DNA of 64,000 nucleotides from the NCBI RefSeq assembly GCF_009849585.1, contig NZ_VCRN01000003.1, positions 62,001-126,000 on the forward strand. Reading direction: 5' to 3'. This stretch comes from Bacillus sp. ZZV12-4809. GTDB lineage: Bacteria; Bacillota; Bacilli; Bacillales; Cytobacillaceae. Positions 35,971-45,591 of the stretch are shown here, in pieces (position 1 is the stretch's first letter; each line of letters starts with the position of its first letter). Position numbers and translations under genes: made by a program. The notes beneath the pieces were generated by a model. The model ran no database searches. It was not told where the DNA came from and saw nothing but the letters and a program-made list of their open reading frames with translations.

Positions 35971-36474
35971 TTATGCCCTAAAAATGGCGACACTGGCGAA
36001 ATCCAGGCGGTTCACTCTTCCTGCAGGGAAAGGGGAAGGGCCGGATAAAACAAGACGGATCTTATCGCCTTTTTTCAGCTCCTCCAGCATTAAAGTGGAT
36101 GTTGCATAATCAATGTCAAAGTTGTTGTTATTAAAGGAGGTTTGAGAATTAACGATAGTTCCGCCATTACGCTGCAGCTCAAATTTCAGCGGCAGACTAT
36201 TTTGATTTATAGTAGCAGCAAACACTTGTATGCTGAACTGAAGAAAATAAAGGCCGCTTTCCTCAACTGTTATCGTATTATTCACTGCATCAAAGTGAAA
36301 ATTAGAATCTCCTTTAGCGCTGTTTAGGCGAACGGTGGAAGGAAGGGAAGTGTTCTCGTCAAAAAATTGGGGAATGAAATCATTGGTGACATAAATTTTG
36401 CCTGTATTTCTTGAGTACCTCTCTTTACCAGAGCAGGAGCGGTCATGGGATTTATTAGATAATAAACAAATCAC
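35971..36474 (-). CDS. C1q/TNF-like jelly-roll protein
   Basis: Up to 167 residues; the start is uncertain. The frame opens with GTG at 36474, but AAGGAG overlaps it directly, so the true start may be a nearby rare codon. The C-terminal 130 residues look like a C1q/TNF beta-sandwich: FDAVNNTITVEESGLYFLQF, FELQRNGGTIVNSQ, LKKGDKIRLVLSG and FASVAIFRA at the very end. Bacterial relatives occur on spore surfaces and exosporium filaments (BclA C-terminal domain), though no collagen-like repeat is present here. The N-terminus is short and Cys/Ser-rich. Confidence 0.7.
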   Translation of the reverse strand: MICLLSNKSHDRSCSGKERYSRNTGKIYVTNDFIPQFFDENTSLPSTVRLNSAKGDSNFHFDAVNNTITVEESGLYFLQFSIQVFAATINQNSLPLKFELQRNGGTIVNSQTSFNNNNFDIDYATSTLMLEELKKGDKIRLVLSGPSPFPAGRVNRLDFASVAIFRA

Positions 36475-36650
36475 CTCCTTATTATATTTAACAGAGTTTC
36501 AAAATTGGTATAGGACAAGTATCCAACACAATGGATTTTTGCCTTTGAATTTTTTGTAAGGGTGGGTTCCAGCTGAGATTAAATGGTATAATGAGAGGGA
36601 ATATATATTAAAATAATCTTTTTTACAATTTTGGAGTGTGATGGTCACTA

Positions 36651-37346
36651 GTGCGTTTTATTAAAACAATCCCCAATATGGTCACTTTGGGTAATTTATA
36701 TTGCGGCTTTCTTTCAATCGGCATGGCTGCCAATGGAGAATTTAAAAATGCAGCCATATTAATCTTAATTGGCATGATGCTTGATAGCATGGACGGCAGG
36801 CTTGCCAGAATGCTGAAGGCGGATAGTACACTTGGAAAAGAACTGGATTCTCTTGCAGATATTGTTACTTTTGGCGTAGCACCATCATTTTTGGTGTTTT
36901 ATACATACTTTTTTCAATTTGGTATTCTTGGATTAGCGGTTTCAGGTCTTTTTCCTTTATTTGGGGCATATCGCCTTGCCCGATTTAATATCAGCCCTCC
37001 AAAATCTTCTTTAAACTATTTTATTGGAGTTCCGATAACAGCAGCAGGCGGGATCATGGCCATACTGACCCTTTTTGGGGATCGGATTCCCAATATTATT
37101 ACAACAGTCGTTTTCACTGCACTCTGCTTTCTTATGGTAAGCAGAATCAGGATACCCAGCTTTAAAGAAGTTCCCCTTCCGAAATACGGAACGATTGTTA
37201 CTGTATTTCTTGGAAGTGTCCTATACGTAATCTACAAGGGCTCTTATGGCCCATTTCCCGATTTGATTTATATTGCGATACCGCTTTACATTGCTTATTT
37301 GACATACCGATTCATTAAAGGAAAAAATAAAAAAGAAATTGACTAA
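36651..37346 (+). CDS. pssA: CDP-diacylglycerol-serine O-phosphatidyltransferase
   Basis: 231 residues from GTG 36651; the upstream site is weak, but the next codons upstream run into a stop. The CDP-alcohol phosphatidyltransferase signature is complete: DGRLAR, eight residues, then GKELDSLAD (about residues 47-70). Six or more hydrophobic segments follow. It makes phosphatidylserine, the precursor of phosphatidylethanolamine, in the membrane. No psd gene is beside it. It is longer than B. subtilis PssA (about 177), with an extended C-terminal membrane part. Confidence 0.88.
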   Translation: MRFIKTIPNMVTLGNLYCGFLSIGMAANGEFKNAAILILIGMMLDSMDGRLARMLKADSTLGKELDSLADIVTFGVAPSFLVFYTYFFQFGILGLAVSGLFPLFGAYRLARFNISPPKSSLNYFIGVPITAAGGIMAILTLFGDRIPNIITTVVFTALCFLMVSRIRIPSFKEVPLPKYGTIVTVFLGSVLYVIYKGSYGPFPDLIYIAIPLYIAYLTYRFIKGKNKKEID

Positions 37347-37350
37347 ATAA

Positions 37351-37377
37351 AAAAAAGGCCGGGATGGCCTTTTTTTA
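37351..37377. terminator. Bidirectional terminator after pssA
   Basis: AAAAAAGGCC (37351-37360) pairs with GGCCTTTTTT (37366-37375). It also serves the minus-strand GIY-YIG gene, whose stop lies in the 3' arm. Confidence 0.88.
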
Positions 37378-37758
37378 TTTGTAAAATACTTTATCGATAT
37401 TATATTTTGCCTGAAGGGCATTGATGATGTAAGTTTCATAAATTTCGCGTTCCATGCTGTCTTCCACATAAATAACCGCAATTTTATAGACGTCATCACG
37501 ATGATTTTTTATAGGAGAAACATTGTCTTCAAAATGCTTTTTAACTCGCTGTCTTAATTTTCGGGCCTTCCCTACAAAAAGCAGATCTTCTTTTGCATCA
37601 AAAAACAGAATCATGCCGCCCTTATCTCTTGGTATCTTATGGTAATCTGTAAAACCATAGACACTGCTAAGGTCACTTTCTCCTGCCTGTCCTGTTTGTC
37701 TGCTTCTTGTAATTACGAGATTAGGCTCTGGTATTTCAATTTTTATCAATATCATCAC
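37375..37758 (-). CDS. Stand-alone GIY-YIG domain protein
   Basis: 127 residues. The segment GGMILFFDAKEDLLFVGKAR followed by KLRQRVKKHF corresponds to the GIY-YIG nuclease core as in the UvrC N-terminus (GxY...YVGKAKNLRxR). The catalytic Glu may be in DSMEREIYETYIIN. The first motif is degenerate (GMI instead of GIY, FVG instead of YIG), so catalytic activity is uncertain. It is a single gene; AGGAAG lies before the minus-strand ATG. The role may be DNA repair or processing. Confidence 0.75.
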   Translation of the reverse strand: MMILIKIEIPEPNLVITRSRQTGQAGESDLSSVYGFTDYHKIPRDKGGMILFFDAKEDLLFVGKARKLRQRVKKHFEDNVSPIKNHRDDVYKIAVIYVEDSMEREIYETYIINALQAKYNIDKVFYK

Positions 37759-37830
37759 TTCCTATTCTAAAAATAAAGATTAACATATACCAGCAAAGTA
37801 ATCCACATTCAAAGAAAGAAATCGGTATAT

Positions 37831-39137
37831 TTATTTCTTTTGCCTTCGAAATATATTCCATACTGCTCCTGGAGTGAACAATATTGCCGGGTGTGCCTGC
37901 AGATGGAGCACTTTCATAAAGCGGTCATATGAATAGGGATCAAAGGAGCAGGCATTGACCACTTTTTTGACATACCACTGAAGAAGGGGCACTCCCAAAG
38001 GTTTAGATCCAGCCGTGTGCGAGAACCTGAAATCCTCAGTTGAAGCAATTAACCAGGGAATATCCACTATTTTGCTGAGTTTTTTATGGAAAATAAAAGG
38101 ATCTGCATCTGCTTCTCCTGCACTTAAAAGGACTTCCTGCAATGCCTTTGCTTCCTTAGCTGCAATGCTCATACCCTGAGCAAATACCGGATCTATTCTG
38201 CAAAAAGAATCACCCATTACAAGCAATCCTTTAGGAAATGTCTTCATCTTTTCAAAATGATATCGCCTCATTGAGGGAAAGCGGTATACCTTTAAATCAG
38301 AAGCCGGCTCACCATTTTTTATACACTCATAAATATGCGGATTTTCGAGGTTTTTCGCTGACTCAAGGAATTCCTGGTTATCCGCTGGCGGATGATTGTC
38401 ACCATAACCAAAGAGGGTAATCAACCATTCTTTGTTCTCGGTTGGAGAAATAGCTCCTCCAAAGGGTTGAAGCGGGGGATATGGGTAGACCAAAAAACTT
38501 TTCCATTCAGCATCTGACGGGATTTTTTTATAAATACGGCTGGCGTAAAATAAATTTATTGATATCTTGTTTTCTTTGGCGGACCGGCCCGAGCTGTCCC
38601 AGGCATTGAAGTGCAAGGCTGCCGGCACCAGATGCATCAACAGTCAAATCTGCAGGATATATGGCATTACCTTCTGCATTTTCCGCTTAATACCCGTAAT
38701 TCTGGACGAGTTTAAGACAAAACCTTTAGCCTTTGTATTATATAAAGTATGTATATTTTTAATCTGATCTATTCTTTTGCGAAGCTGATATTCAAGGAAG
38801 GGGCGGCTTTGCTGAATAATAGAACAGCCTGAGTTATATCTGATTTTCCACCTTCCATGATGGTTCCAGGCAATGTCATTGGCAAAATCGGCTGGAACCG
38901 AGCCTCCTTCTATCATTTCTTCTCTCAGGCCCGGGAAAAAATCCTCAAGTATTTTCTCTCCGCTCTTCAACAGAACATGTTCTTGTGCGGCCTGCGGCAC
39001 CCCTTTTCGAAGACTGCTTTTCGATTGTTTTCCATCCTTTTCGAAGATCATGACTCTTTCAAAAAGTCTGAAAGCACTCTTGCCGCAAGCATCCCGGCAA
39101 TACTCCCTCCTATCACAATGGCGGTTTTCTGTTTCAT
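37831..39137 (-). pseudogene. FAD-dependent oxidoreductase, broken by three frameshifts
   Basis: Reading on the minus strand from ATG 39137, the N-terminal Rossmann motif is VIGGSIAGMLAARVLSD. The frame is lost at a five-base A run (39061-39065 on the plus strand), where one more base would restore it. It is lost again near 38680, after ITGIKR, and a third time near 38585-38600, after DLTVDASGAGS. The last frame runs to 37831 and includes GDSFCRIDPVFAQGMSIAAKEA, a flavin-binding motif of aromatic hydroxylase-like monooxygenases. With three independent shifts, no functional product is expected. Confidence 0.85.
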
Positions 39138-39335
39138 GTCATCACTTGATTCCCAAACATTCAAAATCCTCCATAACATTCATTGCTTTTATAATAGTGC
39201 TTTTTAACTAATGAAGATATGATTTATAAAAAATATCCAGGGAATCTAATTATAAAGCTGCAAAAATTTATCCTCCCATATACCACCATATTCATAGTGA
39301 AAATACTTGCATATAAGGAAAATGTCATATCAATA

Positions 39336-39359
39336 TTTTCATTCACATAAAAATGAAAA
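39336..39359. promoter_or_regulatory. Inverted repeat in the 345-bp gap before the LIV cluster
   Basis: TTTTCATT (39336-39343) and AATGAAAA (39352-39359) are perfect 8-bp arms with an 8-base spacer, 124 bases before the first gene of the importer cluster. It is a candidate operator. The rest of 39138-39482 is AT-rich and shows nothing else certain. Confidence 0.4.
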
Positions 39360-39482
39360 ATAGCTCAGGTATGAAAAATATTTTAAATGTAGAAAGGAGA
39401 AAGTAAATTAGTAAAGAATATTTAAACTATTCATAATTTTATAAATAATATTTTAACAAACGTAATGAAGGGGGTCGGAAGA

Positions 39483-40256
39483 TTGGGGATCTTGGAGATT
39501 AAGGATGCAACTTTACGGTTTGGAGGAGTAACAGCTCTTGACCAGGTCTCATATGAAGTGCAGGAGGGGGAGATTTTTTCGCTGATTGGCCCAAATGGTG
39601 CAGGTAAGACAAGTATGCTGAATTGCATTAGCGGGCTGTATAAACCTTCGTCCGGATCGATTTATTTTAAGGGCGAAGATATTACCCGGTTTAAACCTCA
39701 CAAAAGAGCCGGTATGGGCATTGCACGCGCCTTTCAGAATATTGAGCTTTTTCCGCATTTATCTGTTTTGGACAATCTGATGCTTGGCAGGCATGTGAGA
39801 ATGAAAACAGGTCTGCTTGCGGGAGGGCTGTATTGGGGGAAGGCGCAGAAAGAGGAAATTGAGCACCGGAAAAAAGTTGAGCAGGTGATCGATTTTCTTG
39901 AAATTGAGGATATCCGAAATACACCAGTAGGAACTCTTTCATATGGATTGCAGAAAAGGGTCGAAACCGGCAGGGCTCTGGCAATGGAACCTGAGATTCT
40001 TCTTCTGGATGAGCCTATGGCAGGCATGAATAGTGAAGAAAAAGAGGACATGGCCAGATACATTATCGACATTCACGAAGAAATGAACACCACCATTATA
40101 TTAATTGAACATGATATGGGGGTTGTAATGGATTTATCCGATCACATTGCAGTACTTGATTTCGGAAAGCTGATTGGCTATGGGACACCGGAAGTGATTC
40201 AGAATAATCCTAAAGTCATAGAAGCCTATCTGGGAGAAGAAGAGAATGCCGTATAA
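39483..40256 (+). CDS. livG: LIV-type ABC transporter ATP-binding protein, LivG-like
   Basis: About 257 residues. TTG 39483 follows AAGGGGG; the ATG at 39465 overlaps that site. Walker A is GPNGAGKTS (about residue 36), the signature is LSYGLQKRVE, and Walker B is LLLDEPMAGM. The insertion between Walker A and the signature is the size typical of LivG. It energises import with the partner LivF encoded at 45592. It heads a seven-gene cluster for an acid importer. Confidence 0.9.
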   Translation: MGILEIKDATLRFGGVTALDQVSYEVQEGEIFSLIGPNGAGKTSMLNCISGLYKPSSGSIYFKGEDITRFKPHKRAGMGIARAFQNIELFPHLSVLDNLMLGRHVRMKTGLLAGGLYWGKAQKEEIEHRKKVEQVIDFLEIEDIRNTPVGTLSYGLQKRVETGRALAMEPEILLLDEPMAGMNSEEKEDMARYIIDIHEEMNTTIILIEHDMGVVMDLSDHIAVLDFGKLIGYGTPEVIQNNPKVIEAYLGEEENAV

Positions 40257-40309
40257 AAGGTGTTCCGGCTATAGTGATTTTTGTATTTATAGGAGGGGGG
40301 AGCGATTCT

Positions 40310-42217
40310 ATGAGCAAGACGTTTCCGCAGCTGCTGATTGAAAGGGCTTACAATAATGGATCCCAAGTTGCTTTAAGAGAAAAAGAATTTGGAATTTGGA
40401 ATGAAATCACGTATGAAGCGTTTTTGGACAAAGTAAAGAATTTCAGCCTGGGTTTGGTATCGTTGGGTCTAAAAAGAGAAGATAAGCTTGCCATTATTGG
40501 CGATAACAGGCCCGAATGGGTAATCAGTGAGCTTGCTGCGCAAAGCTTAGGCGGCATTTCAGTAGGAATTTATCAGGAATCCCTATCAGCTGAACTAAGT
40601 TACATTATCGATAATTGTGACGCAACCATAATCGTTGCGGAGGACCAGGAACAAGTGGATAAACTGCTGGAAATTAAAGACTCCATTCCTAAAGTCAGGA
40701 CGATTATTTATTATGATTCACGCGGCATGAGGGGGTATCAGGAGGACTTTCTGCTGGAATTTAACGAAGTTCTGGAAATGGGCCGAAGTTATCAATCAGG
40801 GCAGCCTGACTTATTTTCAGAGGAAGTTGATAAGGGGTCCGGAGATGACGTGGCGATTTTATCATATACTTCAGGGACGACAGGCAATCCAAAGGGCACC
40901 ATGCTTACTTACCGGAATCTGGTCGATATGGCTAGGAATCTTTCAGAAATTGATCCGCTGACAGATAAGGATGAATATGTTTCCTTCCTTCCTCTTGCCT
41001 GGATCGGGGAACAGATGATGACCCTTGCCATGGGGCTATACAATGGGATGACGATTAATTTTCCGGAAGAGCCGGCAACCGTTTTGGAAGACCTGCGAGA
41101 AATTGGCCCACAGGTTATGTTTTCGCCGCCCAGAATCTATGAAGATATGGTATCGCGTTTTCAGGTCAGAGTTCAGGACAGCGGCTGGCTAAAAAGGAAG
41201 ATCTATAACTGGTGCAAGCCGATAGGCGAGAAAGTTGCTAAGGCCCATTTTGTAAATAAACCAGTCAGCACGGGTACAAAGATTCTTTATAAAATTGCTG
41301 ATTACCTGATGTTCAGTGCGATCCGCGATCACTTTGGGCTCTTGAAGATCAAGCGTGCCTATACAGGCGGTGCCCCTTTGGGACCTGATGTATTTGAATT
41401 TTTCCATAGCATTGGTGTGAATGTGAAAAGCATTTACGGACAGACAGAGGTAGCCGGAATTTCCATCGTACATAGGGACGGCGATATAAAGCTTGACAGT
41501 GTTGGAATTCCCATTCCGGGTACAGAAGTGAAAATTTCTGAAGAAGGGGAAATTCTGATCAAAAGCTCAAGTGTCTGCAAAGGGTATTACAAAAATGAGA
41601 AAAGCACAGCAGAAACTATTCAGGATGGATGGCTGCATACCGGCGATGCAGGGAGGCTGGATGAGAAAGGTCATTTGTATATCATTGACCGGATTAAGGA
41701 TGTGATCCGCCTCGATACGGGGGAAATGTTCTCCCCGCAATTTATCGAAAACAAGCTGAAATTCAGTTCATTCATACAGGAAGCGGTAGCAATCGGGAAG
41801 GATCGCCCCTATGTGGTTGCCATGATCAATATCGATATGAAAAATGTAGGACGCTGGGCAGAGAAAAATCAAATCAGCTATACCACTTATACCGATTTAT
41901 CTTCCAAGCCTCAAGTGCTGGAGCTGATCGAAAAACAGGTGCAGGAGATCAATCAGGCTCTGCCTGAAAAAGCACGAGTGAAAAAATTCGTTCTTCTTTA
42001 TAAAGAACTGGATGCAGATGACGAGGAGCTTACTAGAACAAAGAAAGTCCGCAGACAGTTTGTTGCTAAAAAGTATCAGGCCTTAATCGATGGACTTTAT
42101 ACAGAGGACAAAAAAATACGTGTCAATGGCACGATCAAGTATCGTGATGGCATGGAACAAACCATCCAAACAACGCTCCAGGTAATTTTTATGGATGAAG
42201 GAGAGGGGGCAGCTTAA
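40310..42217 (+). CDS. Long-chain-type AMP-forming acyl-CoA synthetase in the LIV cluster
   Basis: 635 residues. ATG 40310 follows AGGAGGGGGG. P-loop-like motif ILSYTSGTTGNPKGTML (about residue 185), SIYGQTEVAG, WLHTGDAGRLDEKGHLYIIDR, and a long C-terminal region as in FadD15-like long-chain synthetases. The Lys that usually ends the domain appears in LTRTKKVRRQFVAKKY. Its place between livG and livH, with a base-sharing overlap to livH, indicates coupling of uptake to CoA activation. Confidence 0.88.
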   Translation: MSKTFPQLLIERAYNNGSQVALREKEFGIWNEITYEAFLDKVKNFSLGLVSLGLKREDKLAIIGDNRPEWVISELAAQSLGGISVGIYQESLSAELSYIIDNCDATIIVAEDQEQVDKLLEIKDSIPKVRTIIYYDSRGMRGYQEDFLLEFNEVLEMGRSYQSGQPDLFSEEVDKGSGDDVAILSYTSGTTGNPKGTMLTYRNLVDMARNLSEIDPLTDKDEYVSFLPLAWIGEQMMTLAMGLYNGMTINFPEEPATVLEDLREIGPQVMFSPPRIYEDMVSRFQVRVQDSGWLKRKIYNWCKPIGEKVAKAHFVNKPVSTGTKILYKIADYLMFSAIRDHFGLLKIKRAYTGGAPLGPDVFEFFHSIGVNVKSIYGQTEVAGISIVHRDGDIKLDSVGIPIPGTEVKISEEGEILIKSSSVCKGYYKNEKSTAETIQDGWLHTGDAGRLDEKGHLYIIDRIKDVIRLDTGEMFSPQFIENKLKFSSFIQEAVAIGKDRPYVVAMINIDMKNVGRWAEKNQISYTTYTDLSSKPQVLELIEKQVQEINQALPEKARVKKFVLLYKELDADDEELTRTKKVRRQFVAKKYQALIDGLYTEDKKIRVNGTIKYRDGMEQTIQTTLQVIFMDEGEGAA

Positions 42218-43101
42218 TGACATTTTTCTTGCAAATGCTCGTAACAGGCATTGTGGTAGGAAGCGTTTATGCTCTTGTAGCATTGGGCTTTGTACTTATC
42301 TATAAATCAAGTGACGCCATCAACTTTGCACAGGGTGAGTTCCTTTTAATTGGAACGTATGTCTGTTTAACGCTTATTACAGCCTACAACATTCCGTTTG
42401 CTGCAGCCCTGTTAATTGCACTGATGTTCAGTGCTGTTTTAGGCTTTGTCATTGAACGGGTCGTTCTGAGGCCGTTTATTGGAGAGCCTGTCATATCCAT
42501 GATTATGGCGACAATCGGATTATCGAGTGTTCTTGCCGGGATTGTCCATATTATTTGGGGGCATGAAACACGTGTATTTCCTAAGATTTTCTCTGAACAG
42601 CCAGTTAATATTGGTGAGATCGTCATTGCGCCGGTCTATTTATGGTCATTATTAATCGTTGTGGTGATGCTTGTCATTTTCACCCTCTTTTTCAAATATT
42701 CCAAGCTTGGGATTGCAATGAGAGCAACCGCAGATGATCAGCAGGCTGCAATGTCAATGGGCATCAGCGTAAAAATGATTTTCGCAGTGGCCTGGGCAAT
42801 TGCTGCCATTGTTTCTGCAGTTGGAGGCATCCTTCTCGGAAACATCAATGGCGTGAATGCATCCCTTTCAGCGATCGGCTTAAAAGTGCTTCCGGTTGCC
42901 ATTCTTGGAGGACTCGACAGTATTCCCGGTGCCATCATCGGCGGGCTGATCATCGGCATTCTTGAGAGCCTGACCGGCGGATATCTGGATCCATTGGTTG
43001 GCGGGGGTCTGAAAGAGGTTATGCCTTTTGTCATTCTCGTATTTATCCTTATGTTCAAGCCATATGGTTTGTTTGGAAAAAAAGAAATCGAGAGGGTGTA
43101 A
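42217..43101 (+). CDS. livH: LIV-type ABC transporter permease, LivH-like
   Basis: 294 residues, ATG 42217 sharing a base with the synthetase stop codon. About eight hydrophobic segments. Typical LivH features are GSVYALVALGFVLIYKSSDAINFAQGEF near the N-terminus (read as GSVYALVALGFVLIYKSS and INFAQGEF), MRATADDQQAAMSMGI and the EAA-like VLPVAILGGLDSIPGAIIGG. It is one half of the transmembrane channel, paired with LivM, which starts four bases after its stop. Confidence 0.92.
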   Translation: MTFFLQMLVTGIVVGSVYALVALGFVLIYKSSDAINFAQGEFLLIGTYVCLTLITAYNIPFAAALLIALMFSAVLGFVIERVVLRPFIGEPVISMIMATIGLSSVLAGIVHIIWGHETRVFPKIFSEQPVNIGEIVIAPVYLWSLLIVVVMLVIFTLFFKYSKLGIAMRATADDQQAAMSMGISVKMIFAVAWAIAAIVSAVGGILLGNINGVNASLSAIGLKVLPVAILGGLDSIPGAIIGGLIIGILESLTGGYLDPLVGGGLKEVMPFVILVFILMFKPYGLFGKKEIERV

Positions 43102-43104
43102 CCA

Positions 43105-44166
43105 ATGAGAAATCCTTTTGTAATGGATTGTGGAGAGTTCCATGTGAATTATAAACAAGATATGGCTATCTGGAAGATAACCAGAGTAAGGATGAGGGTG
43201 TTCATTTTGCTCGCTGCCTTTGCTATATTTCCGATGTTTGCATCCGATTATATCATTGGACTGGCTACCCTTTGCGGGATTGCTGCGATTGGAGCAATTG
43301 GATTGAACATCCTGACTGGCTTTACGGGCCAGATTTCTATAGGGGTGGGGGCCTTTCTGGGGGTAGGCGGTTATACGTCGGCCATTTTGACAGCAAAGCT
43401 GGGGTTAAGCTTCTGGATTGCCATGCCGACAGCCGGGATTGTAACGGCGATAGTCGGCGGACTATTCGGACTGCCATCCTTAAGGCTAAAAGGTTTATAC
43501 CTGGCAATTGCCACCCTTGCAGCACAGGTTATCATTTTGTTTGTCATTTCACGCTGGGATGCGCTGACTGGCGGAACAGCAGGAATGGTCCTATCCAGGC
43601 CTGAACTTGGCAGTTTTGTCTTTTACAGTGAACGGAGCTATTACTACCTTATGTTTGTGGTGCTGATTATTACAGCCATCTTCACACTGAACCTCTTCAG
43701 GTCGCGGGTCGGCAGGGCATTTATTGCAGTCCGGGACCGAGATGTGGCAGCTGAGGTTATCGGAATTGATTTATTCAAATATAAAGTATTGGCATTTATT
43801 GTAAGTTCCTTCTTTGTTGGCATTGCCGGCGCTTTACTCGGCCATTATACAATGGTTGTCAGTCCTGAGCTTTATAGCATTTCAGTGTCCATCGAATACT
43901 TGGCAATCATACTGGTCGGTGGTCTGGGCAGTGTATTCGGGTCAATTTACGGAGCTGTATTTATCACGCTGCTTCCGGTTCTCCTAAGATCCGGAGTAGA
44001 AATGATGAGTGGGGTGTTTCCTGACTTATCCGCTGTCCTAATCGGGATGAAAGAGGTAGTATTCGGCCTGGTGATTATCTTATTCCTAATCTATGAACCG
44101 CAGGGTCTCGCGAAAATATGGAAAAACATCAAAGACTATTTTAAACTGTGGCCGTTTTCCTATTAA
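43105..44166 (+). CDS. livM: LIV-type ABC transporter permease, LivM-like
   Basis: 353 residues from ATG 43105 with GAGAGGGTG upstream. LivM hallmarks: GLNILTGFTGQISIGVGAFL (about residue 70), VGRAFIAVRDRDVAAEVIGI, and the EAA-type ILVGGLGSVFGSIYGAVF. About nine hydrophobic segments lie after a cytosolic N-terminus of about 30 residues. It forms the permease with LivH. Confidence 0.92.
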   Translation: MRNPFVMDCGEFHVNYKQDMAIWKITRVRMRVFILLAAFAIFPMFASDYIIGLATLCGIAAIGAIGLNILTGFTGQISIGVGAFLGVGGYTSAILTAKLGLSFWIAMPTAGIVTAIVGGLFGLPSLRLKGLYLAIATLAAQVIILFVISRWDALTGGTAGMVLSRPELGSFVFYSERSYYYLMFVVLIITAIFTLNLFRSRVGRAFIAVRDRDVAAEVIGIDLFKYKVLAFIVSSFFVGIAGALLGHYTMVVSPELYSISVSIEYLAIILVGGLGSVFGSIYGAVFITLLPVLLRSGVEMMSGVFPDLSAVLIGMKEVVFGLVIILFLIYEPQGLAKIWKNIKDYFKLWPFSY

Positions 44167-44239
44167 TTCCCGGGTAATAATATCTGAAAATTTTGAAAGT
44201 AACTCTTTCAAATTTTTATAAAAAAAGAGGGGGAACATT

Positions 44240-45421
44240 ATGAAGAAGGTTTGGAAAGGTTTATTGGCAGCAACATTAATGGCTGGAATGCTGGCTGGCT
44301 GTTCAGGAGGCTCCGAGGAAGCATCAGGTGACAAGAAAGGCGGCACTGTTAAAATCGGCGGTATTTTTGATCTTACTGGCGGTACCGGTGATGTTGGAAC
44401 ACCATATGCAGAAGGTGAAAAAGCTTTTTTTGAATCCATTGCAGGCGAGGAGATTAACGGCTATAAACTCGAATTAATTGGTGATGACTATGCTTATAAA
44501 ATTCCGGAAGCCCAAAAACTATATCAGAAATTAAAATCAAAAGATAAAGTATCGGCCATTTTAGGATGGGGAACAGGGGACACAGAGGCCCTCCGCCAGC
44601 AGGTGGCTGCCGACAAGCTTCCATTCATTTCGGCATCATACTCAGAGAACCTGAAGAATATTGACGAAAGTCCATATAACTTCCTGGCTGCGGCATCATA
44701 CTCCGATCAGGCAAGATCCGTACTTAAATGGATAAAAGACAACCACACAGGCGGCACACCGACTGTAGCTTTAATTTACAATGATACAGCTTTTGGAAAA
44801 TCGCCAATTGAAGATGCCAAAAACTTTGCCAAGGAAAATGGCATTGAAATTGTAGATGAACAAATTGTCGACCTAAAAACCCTTGATGCAACATCCCAAT
44901 TGCTGAACATGGAAAAGAAAAACCCTGATTATGCGATTATCAACCAAACCTGGGGTGCAACAGCAACCATTCTAAAAGATGCTAAAAAGCTTGGATTGGA
45001 CACACAATTCATCGGTTTAAACTGGGCTACAGGTGAAGGCTTGCTTCCAATCGCCGGTGATGCGGCTGAAGGGTTTATCGGGGTGGTTACACATGCCTTC
45101 CCATATGAAGATCTGCCTGGAATGGAAGAAATCAAGAAGTACGTTGAAAGCAAGGGAGAAAAGCTGGAGGACAAGAACCAGAAATTTATCCAAGGGTGGG
45201 TGTCCGCCAAAATTATGGTCGAAGGCCTAAAGCTTGCTGAAGACCCGACTTCCGGCGAAGGCATCCGTGCCGGTCTGGAGAAGATTTCAAATCTGGATCT
45301 TGGCGGATTAGCCGCACCGGTTACTTTTTCTCCTGACAATCATGCTGGTACAAACCAAGTCCGCTTGGCAGAAGTGAAGAATGGCAAGTTTGAAGTGTTC
45401 ACTGATTATATCGGCTACTAA
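44240..45421 (+). CDS. livJ: LIV-type substrate-binding lipoprotein
   Basis: 393 residues from ATG 44240 with GAGGGGG upstream. Lipoprotein signal with lipobox LAGC (Cys about residue 21), followed by a Gly/Ser linker. The periplasmic-binding type 1 fold is recognisable: VKIGGIFDLTGGTGDVGTPY, LYQKLKSKDKVSAILGWGTG and YNDTAFGKSPIEDAKNFAKE. It is anchored outside the membrane and delivers substrate to LivHM. The ligand is probably a carboxylic acid rather than an amino acid, since CoA ligase genes are embedded in the cluster. Confidence 0.92.
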   Translation: MKKVWKGLLAATLMAGMLAGCSGGSEEASGDKKGGTVKIGGIFDLTGGTGDVGTPYAEGEKAFFESIAGEEINGYKLELIGDDYAYKIPEAQKLYQKLKSKDKVSAILGWGTGDTEALRQQVAADKLPFISASYSENLKNIDESPYNFLAAASYSDQARSVLKWIKDNHTGGTPTVALIYNDTAFGKSPIEDAKNFAKENGIEIVDEQIVDLKTLDATSQLLNMEKKNPDYAIINQTWGATATILKDAKKLGLDTQFIGLNWATGEGLLPIAGDAAEGFIGVVTHAFPYEDLPGMEEIKKYVESKGEKLEDKNQKFIQGWVSAKIMVEGLKLAEDPTSGEGIRAGLEKISNLDLGGLAAPVTFSPDNHAGTNQVRLAEVKNGKFEVFTDYIGY

Positions 45422-45591
45422 CATGATGGGGGCGAGGTTTTTACCCGCCTCCTGTTCGCTTTTAAAGGCCTGTTGTGAACTTTGCAAAAAAACTCGAAAT
45501 TTGGCAAAGGAAGATGAAGATTCACAAACAAAGAACAATCCAGTATTTGACCTGGGAACGAAAATATAGAGATAACCGGGAGGGCAGATGT

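Noticed and set aside
39336-39359. Bacillus FadR operator
   Set aside because: The FadR consensus is TGAATGA-N4-TCATTCA; here the arms are TTTTCATT/AATGAAAA with a different spacer, so only a generic dyad is claimed.
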